Origin: Synechococcus sp. RS9916
GTDB lineage: Bacteria > Cyanobacteriota > Cyanobacteriia > PCC-6307 > Cyanobiaceae
Assembly (NCBI RefSeq): GCF_000153825.1
Contig: NZ_DS022299.1
Coordinates: 1,266,869 to 1,330,868, forward strand
Direction: 5' to 3'
Length of the DNA stretch: 64,000 nucleotides
The notes below the pieces were generated by a model. That model did not search any database. It saw only the letters and a list, made by a program, of their open reading frames with translations, and was not told where the DNA came from. The position numbers and the translations under genes are program-made. Numbering within the stretch: position 1 is the stretch's first letter; every line of letters starts with the position of its first letter. Positions 38,190-50,078 of the stretch are shown in pieces.

Positions 38190-39061
38190 GGCAGTCGGCA
38201 CCTCCACTGAAGGCAGGGGACCTGGTGGGCGTTGTCGCCGCCAGCTCGGCATACGACGATCTCCAACCCTTGGCCGCAGGCCTTGAACTACTCCGCAGCT
38301 GGGGACTGCAAGCCAACAATCAGTCCATCCCGGTGCGCCGCTGGGGCTACCTGGCGGGAACCGACCAGGAACGGATCGCTGATCTGCAATGCCAGCCATC
38401 TCCGGCCTTACTGGCGTGTGCCCGTGGAGGCTGGGGCGCCGCAAGACTGCTGGAACATCCCATCCCGTGGAATCCAGGCTGGTTACTGGGATTTTCCGAC
38501 GTCACCGCCCTGCTCTTGGCCCGCCAGAGCGCAGGCCTGGATGGCGGCATTCACGGCCCCTTGCTCAGCACCCTGGCGGCGGAACCGATCTGGAGTCAGG
38601 AGCGGCTAAGGGCGCTGCTCTTCGGGGAACCACTGGCAGACCTGCAGGGCCAATCCTGGGGGAAGGGTGCGGCCAAAGGGCCGCTGATCGCCGCCAATCT
38701 GACCGTGGCGTCTCATCTGCTCGGCAGCCCGCACATGCCCGATCTCACAGGGGCGATCCTGATTCTGGAAGACGTCGGCGAACTCCCCTACCGGTTGGAT
38801 CGCATGCTCACCCACTGGCGACTGACGGGGACGCTGCAGCGCCTTGGCGGCATTGGTTTTGGCCGCTTCAGCGGCTGTGAAGATGACGATCAGCGCCCCG
38901 GCTTCAGCTGGGTTGAGGTGCTGAAAGAACGCACCTGTGATCTCGGTATCCCCGTGGTCGGGAATCTTCCTGTCGGCCATGGGCCGGAAGGCAACGCAGC
39001 CTTGCCGATGGGGCGACCTGCGCTCCTCGATGGAGACCACGGACTGCTCAGGCTCCTCTGA
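38186..39061 (+). CDS. ldcA: LD-carboxypeptidase (peptidase S66)
   Basis: 291 residues. Removes the terminal D-Ala from muropeptide tetrapeptides during peptidoglycan recycling. Nucleophile Ser104 in GFSDVTALL; the catalytic Glu in [11 protein letters not shown] near 193-203 and the His in PVGHGPEGN near 269-276 complete the S66 triad. Co-directional and overlapping with ubiA; the last 14 bases overlap ispD on the other strand. Confidence 0.92.
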   Translation: MRQSAPPLKAGDLVGVVAASSAYDDLQPLAAGLELLRSWGLQANNQSIPVRRWGYLAGTDQERIADLQCQPSPALLACARGGWGAARLLEHPIPWNPGWLLGFSDVTALLLARQSAGLDGGIHGPLLSTLAAEPIWSQERLRALLFGEPLADLQGQSWGKGAAKGPLIAANLTVASHLLGSPHMPDLTGAILILEDVGELPYRLDRMLTHWRLTGTLQRLGGIGFGRFSGCEDDDQRPGFSWVEVLKERTCDLGIPVVGNLPVGHGPEGNAALPMGRPALLDGDHGLLRLL

Positions 39062-39740
39062 GCGACAGAACAGCCTCTGCCACCACCAAATCAAACGGTG
39101 TCGTGACCTTGATATTGGCGGGTCCGGCATCCAGCACCGTCACATCCCAACCAAGCCGTTCATAAAGGGAGGCATCGTCCGTGACCTCCCAGCCGCGCCG
39201 ACAGGCCTCCGCATGGCCTTCCCGCAACTGGTCAACCGCAAACCCCTGGGGCGTCTGCGCCGCCCAAAGTTCGGAACGATCAGGGGTTGCCGTGATCAAC
39301 CCCTTGGGATTGACCCGCTTGATCGTGTCCGTGACCGGGGTCGCTGCGATCACAGCCTCTCCGGCCATCACGGCCTGAGCACAGCGATTGAACAGGTCGG
39401 GTTCCGCCAGGCAACGGGCGCCGTCATGGATCAGCACATGCTCCGCACCCGCCGGCAACCCCGCCAGGCCGCGCAAGACCGACTCCTGACGGGTACGACC
39501 TCCTTCAATCCAGCAAATGGGCTTGGATCCGGCCCGTGGCGCCGCCGCAGCGGTGATGTCTGCAATGGCCTCACGATCACCGACCTGACCGACGATGCCG
39601 ATCCAAGCAATGGCCTCGGCCTGGAGCGCCGCCTCCAAAGTCCAGGCCAGCACAGGCCTCTTCAACAACGGCAACAGCAGCTTGTTGCGGTCAGCCCCCA
39701 TGCGACGACCACTTCCGGCGGCGGCAATCAACAGATGCAC
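39048..39740 (-). CDS. ispD: 2-C-methyl-D-erythritol 4-phosphate cytidylyltransferase
   Basis: 230 residues from GTG 39740 (the frame extends to 39794, but typical IspD begins at [10 protein letters not shown]). Couples CTP to MEP in the non-mevalonate isoprenoid route. Nucleotide-binding [14 protein letters not shown] near 6-19; HDGARCL near 104-110; VTDTIKRV near 136-143; TPQGF near 161-165; DDASLYE near 186-192. Convergent with ldcA; divergent from the glycosyltransferase gene 74 bases away. Confidence 0.95.
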   Translation of the reverse strand: MHLLIAAAGSGRRMGADRNKLLLPLLKRPVLAWTLEAALQAEAIAWIGIVGQVGDREAIADITAAAAPRAGSKPICWIEGGRTRQESVLRGLAGLPAGAEHVLIHDGARCLAEPDLFNRCAQAVMAGEAVIAATPVTDTIKRVNPKGLITATPDRSELWAAQTPQGFAVDQLREGHAEACRRGWEVTDDASLYERLGWDVTVLDAGPANIKVTTPFDLVVAEAVLSLRGA

Positions 39741-39814
39741 AAGCGACTCCTGCGGCCGGCAGGGGGAAACGGCCTCCATACAATCAGCTCGCACCCTTCT
39801 TGTGCTGCTGGTCC

Positions 39815-40654
39815 ATGCGTCTTCTTGCCCTCTCTCCGGGGAGTCTTCAGCAGCAACTCGAACGGCTGCCCGCCATTGCCACCGCCGCTGAGCAGCTCAA
39901 GGCCACTGTGCAGGTGGCTTGCCCGCTGGCGCACCGCCAGGCCTGGGAACTCGTGCCAGCGGTTGAGAAGGTGATTCCCTTCAACTTCGATGAAGGCTCC
40001 ACCCTGGCGGACTGGGCCAACCTGCTGGGCTGCGTGCGCGAGCCCGATTTCCAGGTCTGCTTCAACTTCGCCAGCGGACGGCAAGTGAATCTGATGCTGG
40101 GCATGAGCCACATCCCCACCCGGATTGCCCTCGATGGTTTCGCCACCACTGAGCAGGTGCAACTGGGCTCTGGCTGGACAGCCCAGCAACCGAGTGGATT
40201 TCTTCAGGCCATCGGCCTGACCCTGGATGCCGACCGCTTCCGCCTGTCCCTGCCCGCCAAGAGCCTGGACACAGTGCGCGCTGAGCAGCCCCGCGGGGAC
40301 GGCCCCTTGCTGCTGATGGCCCCCGGCGGACAGGACAACGACTGGCCGGAGAGCCATTGGCGCGCCCTGCCAGACACCATCCGGAAACGCCTGCCTTCAC
40401 TGCGCTCCCAACAGCTCACGAACGGCGGCAAACTGCAGACCCGTGCAGCCCAGGTGGCTTGCTCCGATGTGGTGTTGAGCAGCTGCCCCGTCACCCAATT
40501 GCTGGCGGTCTTTGCTGGCGTGCCACTGGTGGCACTGGGGGCAGACGCCACGGAGATGCCCCAACGCGAAGGTCTGCGCTGTCTTGGCGACAGCAGGATG
40601 GGTCTTGGTCAGCTCAGTGAAGAGGATGTGTTGACCGCCCTCGGCTTCGGATGA
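39815..40654 (+). CDS. GT9/heptosyltransferase-like glycosyltransferase
   Basis: 279 residues from ATG 39815. N-terminal [19 protein letters not shown] and the two-lobe Rossmann pattern ([39 protein letters not shown] near 167-186) match glycosyltransferase family 9, usually ADP-heptose transferases of lipopolysaccharide core. The C-terminal sugar-binding part ([24 protein letters not shown]) is present. Marine Synechococcus core lacks heptose in some reports, so the donor is uncertain. The next gene starts within its stop codon. Confidence 0.82.
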   Translation: MRLLALSPGSLQQQLERLPAIATAAEQLKATVQVACPLAHRQAWELVPAVEKVIPFNFDEGSTLADWANLLGCVREPDFQVCFNFASGRQVNLMLGMSHIPTRIALDGFATTEQVQLGSGWTAQQPSGFLQAIGLTLDADRFRLSLPAKSLDTVRAEQPRGDGPLLLMAPGGQDNDWPESHWRALPDTIRKRLPSLRSQQLTNGGKLQTRAAQVACSDVVLSSCPVTQLLAVFAGVPLVALGADATEMPQREGLRCLGDSRMGLGQLSEEDVLTALGFG

Positions 40655-41718
40655 CGCCGCGGCGGTTGCGCTCCAACCTGCGACTTCTCACCCAACCCTG
40701 GATCGGACCGATCCTGGCTTTGATCACCGTGATCTGCGGTGGAGCCCTCGGGTATCGCATCACCGAAGGCTGGGACTGGGGAGACTGCTTCTGGATGGTG
40801 CTGATCACCATCAGCACCATCGGCTACGGCGAAGTGGAACCGCTCTCCACCGCTGGACGGCTGGTGACTGTGCTGATCATTGGCGGCGGTGTGGTGGTGG
40901 TGCAGCTGACGATTCAGCGGCTCCTCGGTTTGGCGGAATCCGGTTACTTTCGCCAGTTGCGTGCTTTGCGCTTTCGCCGCAAACTCCGGCGCATGCACGA
41001 CCACGTCATCATTTGCGGGTATGGCCGCATCGGCCGCGAGATCGGCGAGCAACTCCTGCAAGACAACATTCAGGTGCTGGTCGTGGAGCTTGATGCACAA
41101 CGCATCCAAGCGGCCAAGGAAAGGGGGCTGCGCGTGCTCGAAGCCGATGCCACCAGCGACGAAACGCTTCTGGAAGCAGGCCTCCATCGCTGCCGCAGCC
41201 TGGTCGCTGCACTACCAAGCGATGCCGCCAACCTCTACGTCGTGCTGAGCGCCAGAGGCCTGCAGCCCAGCTGCCGCCTGATCACACGGTCTGACAGCGA
41301 AGAGGCCGCAGCCAAGCTCAAACTTGCCGGAGCCAGTGTGGTGGTCAGCCCATACGTGGCGGGTGGTCGCGTGATGGCAGCTTCAGCGCTCCGCCCGCTG
41401 GCCGTGGATTTCATGGAGCTGTTGATGGGCTCCGATTGCGAAATCGAGGAATTCCAACTCAGCAGCGCCCCGGATCGGCTTGAGAACCTCTCCGGTCGCA
41501 CCCTGTCTGAGCTGCAATTGGGACGCCGCAGCGGGGCCATGGTGCTGGCGATCCGTGACCAGGGGAGACTGGTGGCGAATCCAGGCGGAGAGATGCGTTT
41601 AGAGCCTGGACAGCTGCTTGTGGTGCTGGGCAGCAAGGAGCAGCTCCTGCGCTTCCGCGACCTCCTGGGAAGCTCCGTCGACATGGTAGAGACCATGGGT
41701 CGATCCAGCACCGCTTGA
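40651..41718 (+). CDS. Voltage-independent K+ channel with RCK (TrkA) domains
   Basis: 355 residues. Two membrane helices flank the pore loop TISTIGYGE (selectivity filter TIGYG at 56-60), then an RCK/TrkA-N Rossmann domain ([15 protein letters not shown] near 117-131) and TrkA-C from about 270. This is a MthK-like gated potassium channel of the plasma membrane. ATG overlaps the preceding stop (ATGA), so it is coupled to the GT9 gene. Ligand binding at the RCK domain is inferred from the fold. Confidence 0.92.
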   Translation: MTPRRLRSNLRLLTQPWIGPILALITVICGGALGYRITEGWDWGDCFWMVLITISTIGYGEVEPLSTAGRLVTVLIIGGGVVVVQLTIQRLLGLAESGYFRQLRALRFRRKLRRMHDHVIICGYGRIGREIGEQLLQDNIQVLVVELDAQRIQAAKERGLRVLEADATSDETLLEAGLHRCRSLVAALPSDAANLYVVLSARGLQPSCRLITRSDSEEAAAKLKLAGASVVVSPYVAGGRVMAASALRPLAVDFMELLMGSDCEIEEFQLSSAPDRLENLSGRTLSELQLGRRSGAMVLAIRDQGRLVANPGGEMRLEPGQLLVVLGSKEQLLRFRDLLGSSVDMVETMGRSSTA

Positions 41719-41765
41719 GTCCTGGTGGGATCAATCTCTACGATCCAGCCACCGCGGAGACTTCC

Positions 41766-42518
41766 ATGACGACCCACGCCTCCCTCGCCGGCCAGACGGC
41801 TCTGGTGACTGGAGCCAGCCGAGGCATCGGTCGCGCCGTTGCCCAGGCGCTGGCCGAAGCCGGGGCTGAAGTTGTCGTGAACTACGCCAGCTCACCCGAT
41901 GCTGCGGAGTCCGTGGTGAATGAGATCACCGCGGCAGGAGGGAAGGCCTACGCCCTGCAGGCCAACGTGGCCGATGAAGACGCCGTTGACGGGTTAATCA
42001 AAACGGTGCTCGAGCGCAGTGGCCGCATCGATGTGCTGGTCAACAACGCCGGCATTACGCGGGATGGATTGTTGATGCGCATGAAGACCGCTGACTGGCA
42101 ATCGGTCATCGACCTCAACCTGACCGGTGTGTTCCTTTGCACCCGTGCAGTCACCCGTCCGATGCTGAAACAAAAGAGCGGTCGGATCATCAACATCACC
42201 TCGGTGGTGGGGTTGATGGGCAATGCAGGACAGGCCAATTACGCCGCGGCCAAAGCCGGGGTTGTGGGCCTGACCCGTAGTGCCGCCAAAGAGATGGCCA
42301 GCCGCGGCATCACCGTCAACGCAGTGGCGCCTGGATTCATCGCTACCGATATGACCAAGGATCTTGATGCCGATGGCATCCTGGCGGCGATTCCTCTGGG
42401 CAGCTTCGGCACGCCGGAACACATCGCCGGCACCGTGCGTTTCCTCGCCGCAGATCCGGCTGCCGCCTACATCACCGGACAAGTGCTTCAGGTGGATGGC
42501 GGCATGGTGATGGGCTGA
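41766..42518 (+). CDS. fabG: 3-oxoacyl-[acyl-carrier-protein] reductase
   Basis: 250 residues from ATG 41766; upstream in-frame codons to 41715 are non-conserved. NADPH-dependent reduction of 3-oxoacyl-ACP in fatty-acid elongation. Classical [11 protein letters not shown] near 16-23, NNAG near 93-96, catalytic Ser in INITSVVG near 140-147, YAAAK near 157-161, and PGFIATDM near 190-197. A separate SDR at 15.6 kb has weaker motifs. Confidence 0.95.
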   Translation: MTTHASLAGQTALVTGASRGIGRAVAQALAEAGAEVVVNYASSPDAAESVVNEITAAGGKAYALQANVADEDAVDGLIKTVLERSGRIDVLVNNAGITRDGLLMRMKTADWQSVIDLNLTGVFLCTRAVTRPMLKQKSGRIINITSVVGLMGNAGQANYAAAKAGVVGLTRSAAKEMASRGITVNAVAPGFIATDMTKDLDADGILAAIPLGSFGTPEHIAGTVRFLAADPAAAYITGQVLQVDGGMVMG

Positions 42519-42536
42519 AGAAGGGTCCCCTGAGGA

Positions 42537-42713
42537 CTAGCGATTGAGCAGCTTGAGCTGCTCATCGCGAAGCCGTCGGATGCGCTGCAACAGGCGCAAC
42601 TTGCGGCTCCGCTCTGTGGCAGTCAGAAAGATTCGCAACGGCGCATAAATCAGCGCCATAGCGGCTGCCAGGCCGGCAATCAACGTGAACGACTGGAAGC
42701 CGGGTTCATCCAT
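42537..42713 (-). CDS. Small single-helix membrane protein
   Basis: 58 residues from ATG 42713. One hydrophobic helix at about 8-28 (FTLIAGLAAAMALIYAPL), then a basic/amphipathic C-terminus (RSRKLRLLQRIRRLRDEQLKLLNR). Too short for many gene finders. The stop lies 18 bases from the fabG stop, convergent. No family recognised; Arg-rich helical tails of this kind often contact membranes or larger complexes. Confidence 0.65.
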   Translation of the reverse strand: MDEPGFQSFTLIAGLAAAMALIYAPLRIFLTATERSRKLRLLQRIRRLRDEQLKLLNR

Positions 42714-42842
42714 GGCCGGACCATAACGAGACGCACCAGGGGGGGCAGCATCTGGCCAGCTTCGATTCGGCTTTCCCCACCCAAAAGGTGTTTTTGAGGG
42801 TCAGCTCCCTGTGGGACATTGACTTTCGGGTATCGATTAATC

Positions 42843-44510
<1,668 letters not shown>

Positions 44511-44517
44511 GCACCCA

Positions 44518-44559
44518 CCGCCTGGTGCGGACGAGCGCTAGATCGAACGCACCAGGCGG
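44518..44559. repeat. Perfect 12-bp inverted repeat between convergent genes
   Basis: CCGCCTGGTGCG at 44518-44529 is repeated inverted at 44548-44559 (CGCACCAGGCGG), separated by 18 bases. It begins 8 bases after the groL stop and reaches into the C-terminal codons of the small convergent gene. No T run follows on either strand. Confidence 0.7.
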
Positions 44560-44729
44560 GCATGAATTCTGCACACCGTGAGAGCTTCCGGGGGCGGCCT
44601 GCGACAGAGGCGCCCTAGCTCGCGGTTTAACGCCTGAAGTTCACTCATGGGCAGGCCAGCTAAGGGGACCCCGAACACGAGACCTCCTACTGCCAGAGGC
44701 AAGGGCAGAAGAGCAGCGATTCTCCGCAT
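44538..44729 (-). CDS. Small secreted hypothetical protein
   Basis: 63 residues from ATG 44729 (a longer start at 44747 is possible). Hydrophobic N-terminus (RRIAALLPLPLAVGGLVFG) is signal- or anchor-like; the rest is short, Arg-rich, with two Cys (LCRRPP, VCRIHA). No family recognised. Its 3' end forms part of the 12-bp inverted repeat after groL. Confidence 0.5.
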   Translation of the reverse strand: MRRIAALLPLPLAVGGLVFGVPLAGLPMSELQALNRELGRLCRRPPPEALTVCRIHARLVRSI

Positions 44730-44820
44730 TGGTCTCACGCGTCTCACTTGATTCTGAGCTGTTGGTTCTTCAGAACCCGCAAACCACCGGATTCACTTCA
44801 AAGAACGGAACAGAGGCGGA

Positions 44821-45516
44821 CTAAGCCGCCATCTGCCTGCAGTAGGCAGCCACCTGGAGATCGACACCGGTAATCGCTGTGCCCACCACCACTCCATCGG
44901 CTCCCAACGCCAGGGCTTGCGTGGCCATCCCAGCGGACGCAATCCCGCCCTCGCAGATCAAAGGCACCTGATCAGGCAACTGGGCACGGAGTGGCTCCAG
45001 TAAGGACCAGCCCGGCGGTGTCTCCGAGGCCGTCTCGTGTGTGTAGCCAAACAGGGTGGTGCCGACCCAGGCACAGCCCAAGCGTGCAGCCTCCAGGCCA
45101 TTGGCGATGCTGTCCACATCCGCCATCAATGGGGCGCCCAGCTCCTCGTTCGCCCGTCGCACCAGCACTTCAAGCGATTCACCATCGGGGCGGGAGCGGG
45201 CCGTTGCATCCAGGGCCACCACATCAGCACCCGCAGCCCAGACAGCTTGAATCTCATGCCAACGGGGCGTGATGTACACCTGGCTTTCTGCAAAGGTGCG
45301 TTTCCAGAGGCCCACAATCAACGCCTCTGGGCAGCGGCGTCGCACCGCACCAATGTGCTCCGGGCTCTCCAGCCGAACCCCGATGGCACCGTTGTTCAAA
45401 CTCGCCTCAGCCATCGCGGCGATCACCTCCGGCTCATGCATCGGCGAGCCCTCAGGGGCCTGCACCGACACGATCAGCCCGCCCCGCAGGCTTGCCCGAT
45501 CCAATCTGACCATCAT
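44821..45516 (-). CDS. nanE: N-acetylmannosamine-6-phosphate 2-epimerase
   Basis: 231 residues. TIM-barrel epimerase converting ManNAc-6-P and GlcNAc-6-P. Family pattern: LIVSVQAPEGSPMHEPEVIAAMAEAS at 14-39 (with the Gln of the substrate site), VYITPRWHEIQAV near 79-91, VVALDATARSRPDG near 98-111, and LICEGGIASAGMA near 185-197. The sialic acid lyase (nanA) and kinase (nanK) genes are not in the window. TGA of the upstream gene is directly followed by this ATG. Confidence 0.9.
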   Translation of the reverse strand: MMVRLDRASLRGGLIVSVQAPEGSPMHEPEVIAAMAEASLNNGAIGVRLESPEHIGAVRRRCPEALIVGLWKRTFAESQVYITPRWHEIQAVWAAGADVVALDATARSRPDGESLEVLVRRANEELGAPLMADVDSIANGLEAARLGCAWVGTTLFGYTHETASETPPGWSLLEPLRAQLPDQVPLICEGGIASAGMATQALALGADGVVVGTAITGVDLQVAAYCRQMAA

Positions 45517-45924
45517 TCAGGACGCCTGAGGGAAATCATCCACAACCGTCGGCAGCCAACGGCGCAAACGCTGCAACTTGGGTGATGGCGGGGGTGGCAC
45601 CTCTTGCAAAGGAGCCGGGAGAGACAGATCACTGGCTGAGACCGACGGCTCCACCGTGCTGGCGACCTCATCAAGGCACCCTTGCAATGCACTTGTGAAG
45701 CGACCCAAAACAGACGCCGGCGGAGCCGGCGCAACAGACGGTTGCTCCCCCGTGGTGTCGGGCTGGGGGAGGGAGCTCACCCCATAACGGTGGACCCACT
45801 GCTGTTCGACCCGAGCGATTTCACGCTGGTCGGCCCGGGCGCGGGCATCAATCAGCTGCTGGCGCAGGGCCTCCCGACGTCGCTGGGGGAGTGGGGCGCT
45901 GGAGGCAGTCACAGGATCAGGCAA
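45517..45924 (-). CDS. Conserved hypothetical protein, Pro/Arg-rich
   Basis: 135 residues. An Arg/Glu/Gln-rich helical N-terminus (QRRREALRQQLIDARARADQREIARVEQQWVHRYG, about 14-48) is followed by a Pro/Ser/Ala-rich unstructured region. No signal peptide or membrane segment. Overlaps the ABC permease end by 8 bases and its stop abuts the nanE ATG, so it lies inside the operon. No family recognised. Confidence 0.7.
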   Translation of the reverse strand: MPDPVTASSAPLPQRRREALRQQLIDARARADQREIARVEQQWVHRYGVSSLPQPDTTGEQPSVAPAPPASVLGRFTSALQGCLDEVASTVEPSVSASDLSLPAPLQEVPPPPSPKLQRLRRWLPTVVDDFPQAS

Positions 45925-46750
45925 GTTTGCGGTTGAGCAAAGGGCGAATCAGTAGAAACAGGCCCACGGTGAGCACCATCAGCACCATCAAGCAGGCATA
46001 TCCGCTCACAGGGCCGTAGGGCGCCTGAAGCAGAACAGCTGACAGGTCCAAAGGACCGGCGTAGGCAGCGCGAATGGGTTCAATCGCGAAGGTAAGCGGA
46101 TTCAAGGCCGCAAGCCAGCCCAACCATGGGGGCATAAACGACAGCGGCGCCAAAGCCGTGCTGGCAAACAGCAGCGGCAGGTTGGCCACAAAGATCACCG
46201 CAATCAATTCGATATGGCCGGGGAGTGCAAAGGCCAGCCCCAGACTGAGCGCCGTGACGGCAAACACCAGGAGCAGGAGGGTCAGCATCACCAGCCCAAG
46301 ACCCGCCAGCCCCGGCCAGCCATAACCCAACAGGGCCGCGGTTCCCATAATCGCCAGGCTCTGAACCAGGCTGAGGGAGGTGATGTAGATCACCGACGCC
46401 AAAACAATGGAACTGCGACTGCGCAGCGGAGCCACCAGAAGACGGTTCAGGAAGCCGAATTCACGGTCAAACATCACCGGGAGCCCGGCATTGAGCGCGG
46501 CGCTGAAGGCCGTGAACACAATCACTCCCGCACCAAGAAAGCGCCCATAGCTTGTGCCTCCCGGGAGGAGCCCCTCAGGAGCACGGGAAAACAGCGCCCC
46601 AAACAGCACAAGCCAGATCAAAGGTTGCAGCACCCCCGCCACCAACGTGGAAGGACGACGCTGAAGCTGCAGAAACAGGCGGCGGGTGAGGGCCGTGGTT
46701 TCCTGCACCAGTTCAGCCAAGGGTGCGCTGGTGGCAACGGAACTGGTCAT
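45917..46750 (-). CDS. ABC-2 type exporter permease
   Basis: 277 residues, six membrane helices in the ABC-2/DrrB pattern, with the family stretch LNAGLPVMFDREFGFLNRLLVAPLRS near 85-110. Partner of the ATPase encoded 75 bases upstream; together they form an exporter of unknown substrate. Located downstream of ctaA and ctaB, an arrangement that links it by context to oxidase/haem-A biogenesis. Confidence 0.9.
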   Translation of the reverse strand: MTSSVATSAPLAELVQETTALTRRLFLQLQRRPSTLVAGVLQPLIWLVLFGALFSRAPEGLLPGGTSYGRFLGAGVIVFTAFSAALNAGLPVMFDREFGFLNRLLVAPLRSRSSIVLASVIYITSLSLVQSLAIMGTAALLGYGWPGLAGLGLVMLTLLLLVFAVTALSLGLAFALPGHIELIAVIFVANLPLLFASTALAPLSFMPPWLGWLAALNPLTFAIEPIRAAYAGPLDLSAVLLQAPYGPVSGYACLMVLMVLTVGLFLLIRPLLNRKLA

Positions 46751-46825
46751 CGCGAAATCGAAGCGAACAAGAACGGCAAGGGAACGAACAATGTGATGCG
46801 GCAGAACGATTGGCAGAGGCGGAAC

Positions 46826-47839
46826 TCAGCGCATGGACTGCTTGCGCTCCTGCTTGGGATCCCGCTGGCCGGCCACGGCCAATTCGGCATCCATCAAGGT
46901 GCGGCCGGTGGCCTGGAGGTACACATCATCCAGGCTGGGTCGGCTCTGGGCGAGGGCAAACACCGGCAGGCCCGCCTGATCCAGCTGATCACGCAGCCGT
47001 TGCATCACCTGATCCCCCTCCACGACCAGATTGAGGGAATACCCCTGGGCGCGATTCACAACAATCTGGCGGACCCCCGCGACGGGCTGAAGCAACCCCT
47101 GGAGCCGTTCTGCCTCCTCGGCATCGCTGAATTCCCGCACCCGCAAGGTGATCCGGTCACCGCCAAGGCGTTGTTTGAGTTCATCGGGTGTGCCCTCGGC
47201 AATCACGCGACCGGCATCAATGATCGCCATGCGATCCGCCAAGGCTTCCACCTCCTCGAGATAGTGGCTGCTGAGCAAGACTGAGGTGCCCTGCTGGCGC
47301 AGCTCCCGCAGCACCTGCCAGATCGCCGCCCTGCTTTCAATATCCAGGCCAACCGTGGGCTCATCGAGCACCAGCAGCTTGGGTCGATGCAACAAACCGG
47401 CAGCCAGATCAAGGCGCCGACGCATTCCACCGGAGTACGTCCCGCAGCGGCGATCAATCCAGTCCTGCATGCCGAGGAGCGTGATCAACTCGCCCATGCG
47501 CTGATCACGATCAGAAGGGCGCAGGTGATACAGATCACCCTGGAGCTGCAACAACTCCCGACCGGTGAGGATCTTATCGATCGCCACCTCCTGAGCCACG
47601 TAGCCGAGCATGCAGCGAACGGCCCGAGGGTCCTTCAGGGCATCAATGCCGGCAACCTGCACCTCGCCGGCATCGGGGGCCAGCAACGTGGCGAGGATAC
47701 GGAGTGTGGTGGTTTTACCGGCCCCGTTCGGTCCCAACAAGCCGTAGAGACAGCCCTCTGGCACAGCGAGACTGAGGTCTTCGAGCGCCTTCACAGCCCC
47801 GTAAGACTTCTGCAGATGGGCCAGCTCCAACAAGGGCAT
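46826..47839 (-). CDS. ABC transporter ATP-binding protein (DrrA/CcmA type)
   Basis: 337 residues. Walker A GPNGAGKTT at 36-44, Q-loop GYVAQEV near 79-85, signature YSGGMRRRLD near 135-144, Walker B LLVLDEPTVGLD near 154-165, and the switch His in SSHYLEE near 190. A C-terminal extension of about 90 residues (DUF4162-like) follows. Works with the permease at 45917-46750. ctaB ends 33 bases upstream of its ATG. Confidence 0.92.
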   Translation of the reverse strand: MPLLELAHLQKSYGAVKALEDLSLAVPEGCLYGLLGPNGAGKTTTLRILATLLAPDAGEVQVAGIDALKDPRAVRCMLGYVAQEVAIDKILTGRELLQLQGDLYHLRPSDRDQRMGELITLLGMQDWIDRRCGTYSGGMRRRLDLAAGLLHRPKLLVLDEPTVGLDIESRAAIWQVLRELRQQGTSVLLSSHYLEEVEALADRMAIIDAGRVIAEGTPDELKQRLGGDRITLRVREFSDAEEAERLQGLLQPVAGVRQIVVNRAQGYSLNLVVEGDQVMQRLRDQLDQAGLPVFALAQSRPSLDDVYLQATGRTLMDAELAVAGQRDPKQERKQSMR

Positions 47840-47872
47840 TGAGCTGTCGCGACAGGACTACTGAAGTGGAAT

Positions 47873-48889
47873 CTAGGCAGCGACCCCGTTGTGGATGGCG
47901 TTGAGACCACGGAACAACAGATCGATTGCCGCATGCACCTGAAAATCGAACAATGCAGCTCCGGGAAGGCGGCTCAGGATCAGCAAAAGGCAGATGCCGA
48001 AGAGATAAAGAATCGACCAGCGGAACAATCCTTTGGCCCGCTCCGTGCTTTCTGGGGCATCAGCCAGGTTGTGGACCATCTGCAACAGGCGCGCATTAAA
48101 AGGAAGCAACAGCAGCCCATACAGCAGGCCACCCTCTGGCAACGCCAGCACGCCAAACCCGCTGAGCACCACCGTGGCCCAGCCGTAGCGACGAATCGCT
48201 CGCGCCGTCACCACCGGACCCTTGACCACTGGAAGCATGGGGATGCCAACAGCGCGGTAGTCCTCACGCAACAGCAAGGCCAGCGCCCAGAAGTGGGCCG
48301 GTGTCCACACCATCACCAGCGCAAACAGCCACCATCCCCCCAAGCCCACATGCCCGGTGGCCGCTGCTGCGCCCACCAGAGGAGGAATGGCACCTGCCAC
48401 ACCGCCGATCACGATGTTCTGCGTCGTTCTTGGCTTCAGCAGAGCCGTGTAAAGCAGCACATAACTGCACAACCCCAGCAGGGACAGCCCAGCCGCCAGG
48501 CAATTGACCCCGCTGACCAGCAAGAGAGCAGCCGCCAGGGTGCAGGACACAGCACCGGCGAACGCAGCGGTGGGCGACAAGCGCCCCGAAGGCAAGGCCC
48601 GACCACTGGTGCGCTGCATCCGCCGATCGAGATCCTGCTCCCAAAGGCAATTGAGAACCCCAGCAGCAGCAGCAGCAAGGGCTCCACCGCCCAGGGTGCA
48701 TGCCAAGCGCGGTGAGGGAAGGGGCCAGCCTTCACTCAGGGCCATTCCCCCAAGGGTGGTGGCGAGCAACAAAGGGATCAGACGCGGCTTGGCCACCTCC
48801 AACCAGGCAGGGAGCTTGACCCGCTTGCGAGAGGGCACCACCTGATCACGGGTGATGGTCAGGGAACCGGGAGCAGTGGAACTAGCCAT
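47873..48889 (-). CDS. ctaB: Protohaem IX farnesyltransferase (haem O synthase)
   Basis: 338 residues from ATG 48889 (frame extends to 48982, but that part overlaps ctaA). Adds a farnesyl chain to haem B to make haem O, the precursor of haem A. About nine membrane helices; UbiA-type Asp motifs [18 protein letters not shown] near 79-96 (NxxxDxxxD) and [12 protein letters not shown] near 214-225. The ATG lies 8 bases inside the ctaA 3' end. Confidence 0.94.
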   Translation of the reverse strand: MASSTAPGSLTITRDQVVPSRKRVKLPAWLEVAKPRLIPLLLATTLGGMALSEGWPLPSPRLACTLGGGALAAAAAGVLNCLWEQDLDRRMQRTSGRALPSGRLSPTAAFAGAVSCTLAAALLLVSGVNCLAAGLSLLGLCSYVLLYTALLKPRTTQNIVIGGVAGAIPPLVGAAAATGHVGLGGWWLFALVMVWTPAHFWALALLLREDYRAVGIPMLPVVKGPVVTARAIRRYGWATVVLSGFGVLALPEGGLLYGLLLLPFNARLLQMVHNLADAPESTERAKGLFRWSILYLFGICLLLILSRLPGAALFDFQVHAAIDLLFRGLNAIHNGVAA

Positions 48890-49817
48890 GACAGGGCTCC
48901 AAGGAAGTGGAATCGAAATCCGCCGGATCGGAACGCACGGCAAGCCGTGGTCTCCGACAGGTGAGGGCTGCCAGGAGAGCAACCAACAGACAGGCGACCA
49001 ATTGATGGGCCACGGTCACCGCGGGTTGGGCCAAACCAAGGCGGAGCGTGAAGACACCCAGGCCGATCTGGGACATCACCAAAGCCGCTGCACTGAGAAG
49101 CAACGGCCACTGACGTCGGGTCCAGCCACCCGCAAGGAGGGCAAGCAGCACAAACAGCAGCACCGTGACCGCGACGGGGGTCGCGGCGCTGCGATGCCAG
49201 TGCAGCCACTGACATCCCTGCCCGACGGCCAAGCAACGCTTCGCTGCCCAAGAGGTGGCCATACGCCCCCCCAAGAGGCACTGACCAACCACGGCCAACA
49301 CACTGAGGCTTCCGAAAATCCGCCACCACAACGGTGAAGAGACCTCGGAGGTTGAGGTCTCAGCCAGCAGCAACTGGCTGAGACCACTGAGCATCACCAC
49401 AAGGGTGAGCCCCAAGGCCAAATGGGCTGTCACCACTCCGGTGGGAAGCAGTTGCAGCACGGTCAACGCACCAAGCCCCCCCTGCAGCACCACCAGCAGC
49501 ACCAAAACGGCACTGCAAGGCAACAACCATTTCGGCAATTGATCACGCCACCACCAAGCGGCCCCCAACTGGACGAGCAGCGCCACACCGATCACGAAAG
49601 CGTCGAGCCGGTGAAACCACTCCAGGAAGACCTGGAGATTCATCTGACGTCCGGGCAGGAACGTGCCGTAGCAGAGAGGCCAATCGGGACAGGCCAGCCC
49701 GGCCTCCATGACACGCGTGGCACCACCGATCACCACAAGAGCCACAAGGGCGACCACCAAATGGCTGGCGAGTTGAGCGAGCCGACGACGAATCGGCCAT
49801 CCAGACGAACAAGCCAA
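48882..49817 (-). CDS. ctaA: Haem A synthase (CtaA/COX15)
   Basis: 311 residues. Oxidises haem O to haem A. About eight membrane helices; His ligands lie in FHRLDAF near 68-74, VTAHLALGL near 128-136, LHWHRSAAT near 205-213 and VAHQLVA near 270. TTG 49817 is chosen as start because a GAGGAG ribosome site lies 9 bases upstream and no ATG is in frame. First gene of the minus-strand run ctaA-ctaB-ABC pair-unknown-nanE, divergent from ctaC. Confidence 0.93.
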   Translation of the reverse strand: MACSSGWPIRRRLAQLASHLVVALVALVVIGGATRVMEAGLACPDWPLCYGTFLPGRQMNLQVFLEWFHRLDAFVIGVALLVQLGAAWWWRDQLPKWLLPCSAVLVLLVVLQGGLGALTVLQLLPTGVVTAHLALGLTLVVMLSGLSQLLLAETSTSEVSSPLWWRIFGSLSVLAVVGQCLLGGRMATSWAAKRCLAVGQGCQWLHWHRSAATPVAVTVLLFVLLALLAGGWTRRQWPLLLSAAALVMSQIGLGVFTLRLGLAQPAVTVAHQLVACLLVALLAALTCRRPRLAVRSDPADFDSTSLEPCHG

Positions 49818-50078
49818 TGGAAGAACTCCTCCCTCGGCAGCAATGGGAATGAACGGAAAGTAGCCGTCTCATCCACAACCGCACGGTGTGTGGCTGTTCA
49901 CAACATCAATTGACGACATTGCAAGAAAACTCGTCTCGTCGTCCTGACATTTTCGACAAACAGAAAGCCTCAAAAAGACTGCAAAATCAACGATTGAGGC
50001 GACGTGTCACGATCAGCGCCGAGGATTTTCCACCCGTCTTAAGAATCACGTGTGGTTCACCTCTGACGATCCCCATAG

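Noticed and set aside
42714-42842. CIRCE or heat-shock operator before groL
   Set aside because: No TTAGCACTC-N9-GAGTGCTAA inverted repeat is present.
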